Source: Erythroxylum novogranatense
Taxonomy: Eukaryota > Streptophyta > Magnoliopsida > Malpighiales > Erythroxylaceae
Reading direction: 5' to 3'
Assembly (NCBI GenBank): GCA_029891385.1
Contig: CM057228.1
Location: forward strand, 66,687,523-66,751,522
Length of the DNA stretch: 64,000 bases
The notes beneath the pieces were generated by a model, which worked only from the letters and a program-made list of their open reading frames with translations, had not been told where the DNA came from and ran no database searches. The translations under genes were made by a program, and so were the position numbers. Below, piece by piece: positions 1 to 12,336 of the stretch. Position 1 is the stretch's first letter. Every line of letters begins with the position of its first letter.

Positions 1-59
1 CCGCCCGCCGCTTAGCGGAAAACATAACCCGACCGATCCGAGTCATCCTTATCGATTGG

Positions 60-3000
60 AAACCGCATCCAGATGTTCGCCACTGAGATTTCCATCTCCA
101 TATATCAAGAAAACATCCTTAGTCCTTCGCAAGTATTGAGGATATTCTCGACACCACCCAAATGACCCTCACCAGATCCGATTGTATCCGCCGTGACACT
201 CGTGAGCATACGATACATCGGCCTCGTGACATAACATAGCATACATGATCGATCCCATCGCAGATGCATACGGATCCGATCCATGCGAATCCTCTCATCT
301 TCAGGTCTTAGGACACATAGATTTCGAGAGTGTTATCCCATGAGTAATGGAAGAAACCTCTTTGATTGCTCCATGCTAAACCTCTTTAGCATCTTGTCTA
401 TGTACGATGATTGTGAAAGACAACAACCTTTTGATCTATCTCTATAGATCTTTATCCCAAGGATATAAGTTGCTTCACCAAGGTCTTTCATCGCAAATCG
501 CTTGGACAACCAAATTTTAACTGACAGATCAATGAGACATCGCTTCCGAGTAGCAAGATGTCATCTACATACAACACAAGGAAAACGATTGCATTCCCAT
601 TAACCTTCTTGTACACACAAAGGTTCATCCGGATTTTGTGAGAAACCAAACTCTTTGATTGACTCATCAAAACGGATGTTCCAACTCCGGATGCTTGCTT
701 CAATCCATAGATGGATTTCAAGCTTGCATACCTTTTCGCCATCACCGAAGTGAAGCCTCGGTTGTGTCATGTACACATGCTCGCCGATTTCCGCTATGAA
801 AGCTATCTTCACATCCATTTGCCATATCTCATAATCATAATGAGCGGCAATGGCTAGAGTATCCAAATGGATTTGAGCATTGCTACGGGTCAAGGTCTCG
901 CCATAGTCAACTCCTTGCTCGACGAAATCCTTTCGCCACAAGCCTTGCTTTCAGAGGTAATCACATTACCATCCATGTCGGTTTTCTTCTTGAAAACCCA
1001 TTTGCACCCTATAGGTTTTATCCTTCAGTGCATCAACCAAAGTCCATACTTGGTTTATGTACATGGAATCCATTTCGACTTTCATGGCACAAAGCCATTT
1101 TTCGACTCAACTTTTCAAAACCTCTTTATAGTAGCAGCTCATCATCTTCTATGAGCAATACGTCATTCTGCTCACTTACGAGAAATCCATATCTCTCGGA
1201 ACAAGGCGCATCATACTTGACCCATTTAACTTCGTGGTGTCATGTAGGTTGAATCGACATTTCATCCGAATGAGTGATGCCTGTGTTCAGCAAATGATCA
1301 GGCTTGTTCGAGCATCTTGAACTTCTTCAAGTTCGACTTTGTCCCACCGCCTTCTTCAGAAGAAACTCTTTCTTTAAAGATAGCATGCTTCAAACAAACA
1401 CCTTTTGTTCCTCAAAGAAGGTAGAATTGATATCCCATGGTCTCTTTAGGATATCCTACAAACAAACACTTGTCGACTTTGCTTCGCTTATCTAATCAAT
1501 CCGCTTCACGAAGGTGACAACCCCATACTTTCAGATGACAAAGATAAGGTTTTTCGCTAGTCCACATCTCATATGGAATAACATCAACTATCTCAGAGGG
1601 AACTATGTTTAACAAGTAAACAAATGCCTCTAGCGATACCCCCAAAACGATTTTGGTAATTTTATGAACCCATCATTGATCGCATCACGTCCAACAAGGT
1701 TCGATTTCTCCTTTCAGCCACACCATCAGGTCAAGCGCAGTAAGGAGGAGTCCATCGAGATAATATCTCATTATCTCCGAGATAATCTCAAACTGCTGGT
1801 CTAAGTATTCTCCACCACGATCGATCGTAATGCCTTGATACTTTTACCAAGTCGGTTTTCTACTTCATTTCGAATTGTTTGAACTTTTCAACGCTTCAGA
1901 TTTGTATCTCATCGACATAAGTACCCATATCGAGAATAATCATCGATAAAGGTAATAAAGTAACGATAACCACTTCGCATGGATGGACATCGGACCGCAT
2001 ACATCCGAATGTATTAGGTCTAATACTCCAATCGCCGCTCACCCTTTCCTCAAGGGTAACTTAGTCATCTTGCCTAATAAACAAGATTCGCACGTGTCAT
2101 ATGATTCATAATCAAATGACCCTAAACCGCCACTCTTATGGAGTTTAGCGATGCGTGTCTCATTTATATGGCCTGTTCGACAATGCCATAAGTAAGTTGA
2201 CTTTAGATTATCTCTTTTATACCGCTTGGTGTCATTGACATTTAAAATTGATTAGACTTATCTAATATGTAAATACCATTACACAATGTACCTGCCCATA
2301 AAGCATTCCATTAGAATTGATAGAACAACCATTGCTATTAAAATTATATGGAATCCAATTTATTCGCACAAGAAATAGACAATATATTCTTTGTCAAAAC
2401 GGGTACAAAATAACAATCATCCAATTCCAAAGACAAGCCCAAGAGGGAGATACAAAACATAGGTTCCTACGGCTAATGCAAAGACTCTTGCTCCATTTCC
2501 AACACGAGGTCTACTTCTCCCTTCATGAGTTGCCCATCGTCCCGAGGCCTCACAGATCATTACATATGTGAGCCACAACCAAAGATCAAATACCCAAATG
2601 TTGTGATCAAGAATAAGATTAACTTCAATGACATACAAACTCAAGTAGTCGAGGCATCCGATGCCTTCTTCGCTTCAAATGACTGAGATAGACTTTGCAA
2701 TTGCGCCCAATGGCCATCTCACTGAATGGAAGCAAGTTCCTTTCGGCGCTTCTTTGGTCTTCTTCGATGGCGCTTCCTTTGGTTTCTTTTGCCTTCTTCT
2801 TCTTTGGGTTCTTTTTTCTTCGAACCTCAAGAAGAAGAAGCTACTACCAAAGACTTGCTTACTATCACTCTTGATAATCCGTCACTGCTTCGAAGCAGAT
2901 TGATCACCTGTATTGTAGTGGATATTTGGTTCATCCGATAGTTTAACACAACCGTGCATAATCGTTGGACAATCCAACCGTAATTAAGTCTATACTTAAC

Positions 3001-3480
3001 TCATGATCCATTGCAAAACCTAAGACGGCCAATCTCTCAATATAGCCATTCATCTTCGTGGCATATCGCATGCCAGATGTCCCCGAGCCATCTTTTGTGG
3101 TGAAGAGAAGCCTCGAGGTCTCGAACCTTTCGACCGGCTTGCTCACAAACAGCTTCCCTAAGATGAAAACTATAGTGTGAGCATCCATGGACTCATGCCG
3201 CTTCGCAGCCTCCGTGACATCGAGGCAAGCATGATGCAAGTAGCCATGTCACCGCCCTTAGATGCTTATTATATGCCTTTCGATCATCATCAAGCATCGA
3301 CAACAGTGCATCCGGAAGCGAAAATCTAGGATATATCCCTGACCTTCAGATCTCGAGAACTATTCTCGATTCCTTAACCACCAAGAAAATTCGTCCAGCT
3401 TAACTTGTTGGAATCCATAAGTTTAACGAAGATTCACACTTGACGACATTTTCAAACAACCTACACGGACAGAGAGGAAG
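60..3480 (-). pseudogene. copia gag-pol pseudogene (element F)
   Basis: Decayed polyprotein read from high to low coordinate. Gag lies around 2943-3350 and still shows the KMNGYIERL stretch also present in D. A degenerate zinc-knuckle zone lies near 2660-2740. The gag-protease junction is at 2417-2644 with an AVGTYVLYLPLGLVF stretch. The GAG-pre-integrase region is at about 2040-2215, and integrase remnants at 1540-2040. Reverse transcriptase lies at 480-1100, with GLKQAS and the catalytic YVDDILLLG motif visible in the piece at 488-745. RNase H remains are at 60-330. The pieces sit in different frames with many short indels, so no functional product is expected. Family role: capsid, protease, integrase and RT/RNase H of a Ty1/copia element. 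Confidence 0.85.
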
Positions 3481-3600
3481 AATGTTAGAATAGAATAGCT
3501 GCATAATCATAAGGACTTGAATGATATGCAAAAGAGCTCCCACTAGTTTCATAGAATCCATAACCCTCATTACGTAATCCAAAGAAACAAAGTGACATAA

Positions 3601-4020
3601 TGTCCTAGTGGGTTGATATCCGATATTGCTAAGAATGACCTGGGTTTACCCAACAAGCCACAACTTAGGTCAATCGGTAGGTATCGAACATACCAATTGC
3701 ATCATCGACAACCGACATCGAGAATGACCTGGGTTTACCCAACAAGCCACCTTATGTCTCGGAGGTATCGATATACCAATTACATCTTAGACACAACTAT
3801 CGATCGCTATCAACTTGTTGATGTATGCACTACATTAGGTATCAACTTCGATGCGCATACATCCGATGTATACTACCCAATTTCACCTCTCGTCCACGCT
3901 GACCTTGAGTTTACTCAACAAACCAACGCCCAAAGTGAAAACCAACCCATTAATCCGAAAATCACATTTTCATGATTCGAACATATCCGTATAGAGTGAG
4001 CTTGGGTTTACCGAACAACC
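3601..4020 (-). repeat. hairpin repeats in copia leader (element F)
   Basis: Four spaced copies of a small inverted repeat lie in the non-coding leader upstream of gag. Copies at 3641-3652 and 3730-3741 read TGGGTTTACCCA. The copy at 3905-3918 reads TTGAGTTTACTCAA, and that at 4002-4015 is TTGGGTTTACCGAA with one mismatch. Each is followed by AACAA and sits in a 'GACC/GAGC' context. The equivalents in D are at 31,959-32,337. The remainder of 3483-5402 is non-coding leader. Confidence 0.6.
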
Positions 4021-4204
4021 CATCCCTATAAGAACTCTGGTTCTTACCATATTAATGGAAGGCGTTAGTTTTCATATACCGAGGAGGGATTTAGAAACTC
4101 TAGACTCCAAGCTGAAGGATCATAGTCACTAAGACTATATGGCATGATTTAGGTTTCATCAATCAAATTGAATCAATCCTTATAATCATCCATCATCCAA
4201 CCTA

Positions 4205-4395
4205 AGCATGTCACAAGTCGACTTTCATCGAATGCAAGTCACCTTATGCTTCTGCCCACACACAAGTCGACTTGTATAATACAAGTCGACTTATTACACC
4301 TGCCCATGTACAAATCGCCTTGTAATGTGCTACAAGTCGACTTATACTAAGACCTTGAACAAGTCGACTTATTCCATACACAAGTCGCCTTATCC
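4205..4395 (-). repeat. AAGTCGACTT palindrome array (element F leader)
   Basis: Non-coding leader segment with about eight copies of a 10-bp perfect palindrome (AAGTCGACTT, five exact and the rest one or two substitutions away, e.g. AAGTCACCTT, AAGTCGCCTT). Copies usually sit in an ACA...AT context at irregular spacing of about 15-35 bp. The same array occurs at the same place in D (32,525-32,765). Irregular, non-identical spacers exclude a CRISPR array. Confidence 0.75.
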
Positions 4396-5387
4396 AAGGA
4401 AATTTGCTAAAATCTCTAATCGGCTAATTCCTTAATCCATGCAATTCTAATTCACAATACCATCATACCTAGGGTAATATCTGTAAATAGATGCCTCAAT
4501 GAACACTTCATTGATTCATGAATGCCTTAAATAGTCAAATTATATGAAAAGCTTGAAATGAGTCATAACTCTAAGATTTCCAAATAATTTAGGAACACCC
4601 AAATTATCACCCTAAGCATCTCAAGCTAGTGTATACACTCAAAACTACTCCGACTTGTCACAAAAATTGTGACGGCCAAAACAAGCAAGAAAATGAAATA
4701 TACTAACGAGACACAAATGTGACCAATTCGGCATTCAAAAATTCTTGGAAAAGCAACTTCAAGCAATGCACTTTGGCGATCATACCACATCCATTTCTGT
4801 ACATTGCTCGAAATGATCAATGAAAAAATTTCAATAAATTCTGAGAAAATTACATAGGTTATTAAATGTTCTGAACATGCTACCTGAATGTTTTCAGGAT
4901 TTTAGGCCATCAAAAACTCAGTAAAACAAAATAACAAAACCGATTCAAAATCTGTGTTCATCAGCACAGCAATTCCCAACAGTATATAATAAATTCGTGA
5001 ATAAATATCCAATCACCTTGAAATCCAATTTCCATGCTCACAGACATTCAAAAACATCTTAGATACATGTAGGTGAAGGAAAATCCAGAAAAAGATTTTT
5101 CTAGAATTTATTCTCGATTTTATACTACTGCCTGTCCACAGAGTGTTTCACAAAACAGCATCTGGAACCTTAGGGAATTAATTAGCAAAACTATATCAAA
5201 TCAAATCGATAAATTCTGAAAATTCATAGACATATTCTATAACATGTTATGAACAATCCTGGGCAGAAAAATTTCGAAAACCCTATCTCTATAGCAATTC
5301 GAAATCTGAACAGAATGCATACTACAACATCACAAGCAATGAGGGTTTGTGATCTAGCTTCAGTTAAAGCTTCATACACGACACCAG

Positions 5388-5400
5388 ACGCTCTGATACC
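5388..5400 (-). other. primer-binding site, initiator-Met type (element F)
   Basis: On the minus strand TGGTATCAGAGCG follows the 5' LTR by two bases. This is the widespread plant primer site for initiator tRNA-Met. It fixes the element's orientation and the inner LTR boundary at 5403. Confidence 0.85.
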
Positions 5401-5402
5401 AC

Positions 5403-7205
5403 TGTAGGAAAATCCCGGGAGGAACATCACATGTTTCATCATTGGAAACAAAAATTTTTTATTCCCGCGACCTTCCCGAAACCTAGAATCCCGGTGTCGG
5501 TATGAAAACTCAAACCTGAATAGCCAATAGAGACTATCTCTAAAAGTATCCACGCAGAGATCAGAAAACCTAACCGGATCAAACACCTTTGACCCGGGAA
5601 TAGCTAGAACAAAATAAAGCCTGCTAAAGCCTACCTCTGTCCTTGGAGAGCTTGGATCAACGTTGGAAAGATGGAAATCTTGGAGGAGAAGATGAAGAAT
5701 CGATGATGAAGATGAGAACTTTGGTTTTTCTCAAAAACCTTCCTCTTTCTTTCAATCCACGATTACTCCTTGCCAAAAGTTGAAAGAAACTCTTTCTTTC
5801 TCTCTTCTTATCAAAGCTAACGATGACCATCATCTTTCATCTTCCAACTTTTTATTATTTTTGTCATTTAGTCATTAAATGACTTGATGACTAAGCTTCC
5901 AAAAGAAGCTTCTTTGCTTCTTCTCCCTCATTCCACGCACATGGGCTTATATATATAATATTAATTAATTAATTACTTAATTAATTAACATATATATGAT
6001 TACTAAGAGGTCCACCATACTGGGTTTGGCCCTACCACCTACCGGGCCCCTGATAATCAAAACAGCTCCTAAACCTTTCTTAGCAATATCGATGTCGCGA
6101 TCTCATCGACATATCCCAATCTCATCGGGATCCATTTAATCCAATGCTCTCCATAATTGAAACTCAGACAATACTATTTTACGATTCTCTCAAACACTCT
6201 TATGCGCAGACCCTTTAGGTTCCCTTGCTATGTTGGCCACTTAGATTAACAATTAATCTCGAGCAAGTCATGAGCGGTATCTAGCAACACATCATGACCC
6301 TCAATTGACCGGAAGTAATCGGTTTGATGAATTCATCACAAACCGATCACTAACCCTTCTATGACAACCATCGCAATTCATCCTTTCATCATCCTATACC
6401 TCACTTGGTTATGAGTATGGCCAATATGTCAACTCTTACTAGACTAAGTCTAGCCCAAGTGAAATCGCCCTATCCGAGGACTCATTACTTTATATGTCCA
6501 CGAAGACACTCTTCATGACATAGTCATGCTCGCCGAGACTTAAAGTAATGATCCCGACAAGAGGTTAGGTATCTCTTCTCGCTCTCACTGTATGATGAAC
6601 TTTATTGGCTACTCAATTACCTTCAATACCTCAAATCGCACTCCAAGCACCATCCTATGAGTAACCTCCGAAGGCCACAAGGAATGGAGTCAGTACGTGA
6701 TCAAGATTCAAGATATCCTCGAGTACCTCAAGTCTAAGGATACTGCACCATTGCTATGATGAGATTATCACCGACATTAAATCCATGTGATGATCTCATG
6801 GCGTGTCATCCAATGAACTTACTACCACTAGTAAGCATCCATATGTCAACTCTAAATATCTCATATTTACAGCTTCGAGATCCACCGCTGATCCAATCAA
6901 GGAGTATGACATATGCTAGTCTGTCCGGATTAATGATGTCCAGTCTCATTAATCCTATGAATAGGGAAAATTTAGATACTGACATAATTGCACATGATAG
7001 GAATCTCAGGATTATGATCACATCATAATTTCCATCATGCTATGTCATATATCATGGACATCATTAATTTGATTAAAGATCAATATCAATTCATAAAGAA
7101 CATCAAATAAATGAAACATGCCTTTCTTTATTTATTCATAAAGTCTGTACATGACTGTGAACAAAAAGCGCTAAAGGGGATTGCCTTTAGGGCACTACTC
7201 TAACA
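5403..7205 (-). repeat. 5' LTR of copia element F
   Basis: About 1.8 kb, aligning with D's LTRs at 26,157-28,085 and 33,887-35,827. It opens (plus strand) TGTAGGAAAATCCCGGGAGG. A minus-strand TATA-like run lies at about 5946-5956, next to an AT-rich block built from TTAATTAA units (about 5960-5990). The end is TCTAACA at 7205; D's LTRs instead carry about 90 more bases with AAGTCGACTT motifs. This could be a true subfamily difference or a truncation at the LINE junction. Confidence 0.75.
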
Positions 7206-8934
7206 GTGTCTGCTCTCATGCGAAGGTTAAATGGAATGACCTCTATAGACCCAAAAAAGAGGGTGGTTCAGGCATTAAACACTTGTCTACATGTAATATT
7301 GTGCTTATAAGAAAAAGAATTTGGGTGCTTTCTACTGATGGGTGCATACCGTTATTCTTAAAAGGAAAACCTTTATTTTTGTGGGTTAGAAGAGTGCATA
7401 CCATTATTCTTAGAAGGAAATCCTTTTGGAATGCACAACCTAGTCATAATAGCTCTTGGAGTTGTAGGAAGTTGTTACATGTTAGGGATCTTATTGGGAA
7501 CTAATTCAGATTTAAGATGGGAAATGGGATGTCTACTTTTTTATGGTAGGACCCTTGGCATCGTAAAGGTATTATGATGGGCCACTTAAGCCCCAGAAGT
7601 ATCAATGGATCAGAATTACAGATGAATACAAAAGTTGCTGAGATTATCAGGAATAATGTGTAGAATTGGTAGGAGGCCATATTAAAAACAATACAAACCC
7701 TATAGCCCTTACCATATCAACTAGAATGCTCCCATCCTGATAGGTTGGAATGGCTAGCAAGTCCCTCCAAAACATACACAAATGCCTCGACCCACTCCAT
7801 CTTGAGACCTCCCAATCCTTATGTCCCCTGGTATAAATTAGTTTAGCATAAAAGAACTGGCCCAAGGTATGCTTTCATCCTATGGCTAGCTTTCCTTTAT
7901 AAGTTGCAAAACAGGGACAAACTTCTCTTCTCATATATCCCAAATCAGTGCTCCTTATATTTCTTGGCTAATAAGTCTATTGACCATATGTTCTTTGAGT
8001 GTACTTACTCAAAAACAGTATAGACGTATTGTCTAAAACATTTTAAGATTCACTTGTCAAATATGACAAATCTTCAAGCACTCTTGAGCTGGTTCAATCA
8101 CTTACCAAACTACAAAAATACTGACCTCAACCTTCTTCCCATTATCCTCTCCATGACTATTTATAACCTTTGGTCTGAAAGAAACCATCGAACTTTTAAA
8201 AAGAAAGTCGTGGAAGTTGGGAATTTGAACACCAAAGTGGTCTTCCAAGTTATGGAAATTCTCAGCTAAAACACTGAGGAAAGGTAAATACTGGTTGGGA
8301 TTATTTTCTTTAACTATTCTGTTTTGCAGGTTTGTCTAGCTCTTGACAGTGTTTGATCGGAGGAGATTCCATACTCATCTGTTGGTGTTTTAAAGAATCA
8401 AAAACAATTATACAGTGTTAACCATAGCATGATGGGTGAGAATTATGAGAGCATATGATGAAGATCTCATACATGGGACTAAGTTGTTAGGAATAACAGG
8501 GACGCAAGAGCATTTATACAAATATGGTAAGGGGGCTTCCTCGGTAATTCACCAAAAAACATACCACCTTTAGCAAAATGGAAGAATACAACTAAGAGGC
8601 ATAATCTCATGCAATATGGACGTGAATTTCTCTTCTTTTTAGCAAAAATTACTATTTTTTTAAAATTATTTCTTTAATTTGGTAATCTGTAAATGTTTTT
8701 ATTGCTGGTTAAGATAAGCCTTCCTACAAGGTCATCTTGGATGGAAGATATATATAGGCGTGATGTTGTGGTTGGTTCAATTAATAAGGAACAATTTTTG
8801 TAAAGTTCCTGAGTTTCTTAGGTTAGGATGCTCTTTCGGTTTTGGGAGGGAATTGCCTCTAGGGCAATCCCGTGGTTTGTATATAACTATTTTGATTTAT
8901 TTAAATTTCTGATTGACTAAAAATATTTTGAGGT
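7206..8934 (+). pseudogene. LINE ORF2 C-terminal fragment and 3' tail
   Basis: Plus-strand remnant of a plant L1-type LINE. Residues from about 7209 read AKVKWNDLYRPKKEGGSG, the region just after the RT domain. A typical 'SFW...SW..RKLL..RD.IGN' stretch follows to 7504. A zf-RVT-like stretch, frame-broken, lies at about 7860-8040 (HMFFECTYSKTV). The ORF end at 8054-8268 includes IYNLWSERNHRTFKKK, the usual C-terminal signature. Several stops and frameshifts are present. From 8270 to about 8930 I see no coding sequence; it fits a LINE 3' UTR, ending near an AT-rich run where gypsy sequence E begins. The upstream RT and endonuclease are missing, probably displaced by insertion of copia F. Confidence 0.8.
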
Positions 8935-9784
8935 GTTAGTCAAGCAATGCCAACCAGATTGATTTCTTTAATGAGTACTTTTAGGTTGATTCAAAGTGGA
9001 TGTGAGGCCTACGTAGCCTATGTGATAGATACTCGAGTTGAGTAGACATTATAGGATATTCCTGTTGTTAGGGATTTTCTAGATGTCTTTCCTATTGAAT
9101 TACTAGGATTACCGAATTGGGAAATAGAGTTCACCATTAACCTTGTCCCAGGTACTGCTCCTATATTTGTTCCTCCCTATAGGATAGCACCTATGGAACA
9201 TAAAGAACTTGAAACTCAGTTGTAAGAGTTGTTAGATAAGGGTTTTGTCAAACCCAGTGTGCCACCTTAGGGAGCTCTTTTGTGAAGAAGAAGAGGGGAC
9301 TTTGAGATTGTGCATTAATTATAGGCAATTAAATCGAGTGATAGTGAAAAACAAGCATCCCCTACTAAGAATAGATGATTTACTTGATCAAATATAGGGA
9401 GCTCAGATGTTTACTAAACTAGATTTGAGGTCAACGTATTATCAAATGAAAATAACAAAATCAATGTACCAAAGAGTGCATTTAGAACTAGATATAGACA
9501 CATTGAGTTTTTGGTGATATCTTTTAGATTGATGAATGCTTCGGTTGGCTTTATAGCCTCGATGAATAAAGTATTTTGACGTTTTTTAAATCACTTTGTT
9601 ATTGAATTAATAGATGATATCTTGGTGTAATCGAGGAGTAGAGAGGAAAATTCTGAGCATTTAAGGTTAATTTTATAGATGATGAGAAAGAAGTAATTGT
9701 ACGCCAAGTTCAGTAAGTGTGAATTCTAGCTTGATCAAATGGTGTTTTTGTGTTATATAGTATCTAGACAAGGCATACAGGTAG
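8935..9784 (+). pseudogene. Ty3/gypsy element E, protease-RT part (interrupted by B)
   Basis: Plus-strand pol remnant. CEAYVAYVIDTR at about 9003 matches the protease-RT linker of element A (CEAFLAYVVDTR). 'DIPVVRDFLDVFP' and the RT start around 9160-9300 follow. RT motifs continue to 9784 with many stops and shifts; the FIDDILVYS position is degraded to about 'LIDDILV'. The 5' LTR, gag and protease core are absent. At 9784 the frame is cut within the RT connection and resumes at 49,922, since VFLCYIVSRQGIQ here continues as VDPEKVDVVMKWEAPRN there. This is the oldest layer of the nest, judged by decay. Confidence 0.85.
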
Positions 9785-12336
9785 TGTAACACCCAACTCC
9801 CGTAAGACCAGAACCTGACATCAATGGTGATATGCGAGTCCGTGCCCTACGAGGGTGGCGTGCTACATCACTCAGTCAAACCTCAATATACGTATTTTTT
9901 TAAAAACAAAACCATATATAGTAAAAATAATGCGGAAAACAATTTTCATAATAAAACCAGTAAATAACGATGACCACGAAGGTCTTCTTACAAAAACACA
10001 ATAATTTAGTCCGGTGCCATTACAAATTGACCGAATCATTTATACAAAATTTTTAGACTCTAACGCAGACGTAACTGATCCCGACGTCTTCTATCACTCA
10101 CCAGTGGTCGTTATAAGCCCGTTGATTTACGGGGTATTCTTTTGAGTCCTGAAAAATAAGTGCAAATTTTGGGTGAGTTTTGTGAACTTAATGAGTGACC
10201 ATCATCGATGGTCCTCTCAATCTTTGCAATAACGTCAATTTACCATTATATAATCACATTGTTACATATTGGATCACACTTCACAATTTGCATACATTTA
10301 GTTTTATTTTATAATGTACTTTCACAAAATTTTACATTTTCACATTCTCAGAAGTTCACATTCATACATTTCATATCGATACATGCATATGAGACTCACT
10401 TCCCATTTGTTATTAATTGGCTGTGATCGAGTGCCTAACTGTCCCTTTATAGGGCCCATTAATATCTGTCCCTTACCCGATGATGGATATAGGGCTCCTT
10501 ATACGTTGAGCCTGAGGCTCTAAATCACTTATAAGCTTAAAGCTTATTTTCACACATTGAGCTAAAAGCTCTGATCGGTCATACAACACTTAGGAATTTA
10601 ACAATTATTTCATAATTTCACATTTATGCTTATTGTCACATCAGTATAAGGCATTTTTCCTTTCATGCAATCAAAAGCATTTCAAATCCAATGCATAAGA
10701 CGTGTGCATGTAACATTTTCCCAATTTATTTTAGTGTTGTGACCGAGCGCCTGAAACTGTCCCAATAAGGGTTCATTAATCATTAAGCCAGAGGCTCTGA
10801 AACTGTCCCAATAAGGGCTCATTAATCGTTGAGCTAGAGGCTCTGAATCACTGTGGGCTCGAGGCCCAAATATATACGTTGAGCTAAAAGCTCTAATCGG
10901 TGGCTGCTTCGGTCACAACTGTTATTTTCTGTTCATGCGTTAACGTATGAACTGCCTATGCCACAATTTATCACATCATTTATGCACATATGCATATAGC
11001 ACAATCAATTTGCCTATAGTTGGCACAATTTACGTTTATGTATCACAATCAATCACATGATTATAATTATCAAATGCATATGACCCCTTGCATGTATCAC
11101 TTTTCCAATTATTTCGTTGTTGTGACCGGGCGCCTAAAACTGTCCCAATCTGGGCGCATTAATTGTTGAGCCCGAGGCTCTGAATCCTGTGAGCTCGAGG
11201 CCCAAATATATACGTTGAGCTAAAAGCTCTAATCGGTGGCTACTCCAGTCACAACTGTCATTAACTGATCATGCATTCATGCATAGAATGCATATGCCAC
11301 AATGAAACAATGTTAACAACGCAATCAATCCCAAATAAGCACATTCGAACATATAGTTCACAAGTAATCACACTGAAATAGCATATATCACTTCTATTCA
11401 TATTTCATACACGATACTCAGGCAGTATTTCTCTTCTATGTCATGTTTCTCCAATACACCGGAACTTCTATCCGGAATCCACAGTCAGACACATTATAAG
11501 CAATTAATAATGGAGAAACCAACTAGGTCACTCACAATGGTTTTAGCGCTAATGCCTGGAAGTCCCGGCAACGTCGGTGGGTTGACGTTCTAAATGTGCC
11601 GTTGATTGGCTTTAAAAACTTCAAGGATCTCCCAAAAACCCAATTTTTTTCTTCTTTTCTTCCTCTCCCACAGTTTCCTTCTCTTTTCCCTTCACAAACC
11701 CTAATTTCTCCTTTTTATACCCTTAAAAAGGGTGAAAAACCCATCCTACCCCTTTCTTTAAAACCCAAGTCTTAAAACCTTAAGTATCATGCCCAATTTG
11801 CCTTTATACCAATTCTTATAACCTTATTACTTCAATTCAGAAATTTAAACTCTTAGGGATTGAATTGAGATTCAAATCCTTCAGATTCGCACACTTTCAT
11901 TGTTTCTTTCATGCCTATCAATTCTCATTTCAATCAATTCATATTCTTTGACTTTCATAATTCTCTCCAAATTTCAATGGCTCTAGATAGAAAAATTCCT
12001 AAATCTTGTTGTTAATCTATGGTGTCAATTTAACAGTCATTTCTAGTACTAGAAATCTCATCGGTACCCACTTAACAAATTTTATGAAGGAAAACACATA
12101 ACTCACTCCAATTAAATTTTCCAAACCCAAAATTCCCATTTTTCACAAACATTACATTGATAGAAACATATGCTGGGAAAGGTCACGAGTGCATGTACAA
12201 TCATATGCATTTGCAAAAATTACTGTTCATATCAATATAGAAACCATTTTATGCATGAGTATGCCGAGACAAGAGCACACCCACAACCCGACCCAAATTT
12301 TGATTTTATCCTTCTCATCGATGATGGGATGTTACA
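9785..12336 (-). repeat. LTR1 of element B (3' end of array)
   Basis: It runs TGTAACACCCAACTCCCG... to ...GATGGGATGTTACA, 2552 bp. It shares its whole length with LTR3. Relative to LTR2 and LTR3 it lacks about 40 bp near 11,493. It carries two units of the roughly 46-bp 'CTGTCCCAATAAGGGCTC' repeat (about 10,757-10,850) and a row of short hairpins between 10,430 and 11,235. A minus-strand TATA box (GGTATAAAAAGG) lies at 11,711-11,722, so U3 is about 600 bp and R-U5 about 1.9 kb. Confidence 0.9.
11711..11722 (-). promoter_or_regulatory. TATA box in LTR1 of B
   Basis: The minus strand reads GGTATAAAAAGG. Downstream on that strand is AAATTAGGGTTTGTGAAGGG and a purine-rich leader. The same box is in LTR3 at 49,291-49,302. 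The segment holding it is deleted from LTR2. Confidence 0.65.

Larger units (their letters stand above)
1..7205 (-). mobile_element. Ty1/copia element F, left end outside window
   Basis: Second copy of the family of element D, on the minus strand. Internal region 1-5402 and 5' LTR 5403-7205 are visible. Base 80 of the window corresponds to about 28,567 in D, so the 3' LTR should start roughly 480 bp beyond the left edge. Order on the minus strand is LTR, primer site, about 2 kb of leader, gag, protease region, integrase, reverse transcriptase, RNase H, which is the copia order (integrase before RT). F differs from D by many short indels as well as substitutions, so no domain is open over its full length. 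Its LTR ends differently from D's: it lacks the AAGTCGACTT repeats found at the outer end of D's LTRs. The right boundary (ending TCTAACA) is inferred from the start of LINE-coding sequence just after it; the matching TSD cannot be checked. Confidence 0.85.

Noticed and set aside
4205..4395. AAGTCGACTT arrays as a CRISPR array
   Set aside because: Repeats are 10 bp, spacers are irregular and related to each other, and the context is a plant copia leader.
5940..6000. TTAATTAA-rich block as a MITE
   Set aside because: Present at the same place in all copies of this LTR family and without own TSD, so it is native LTR sequence.
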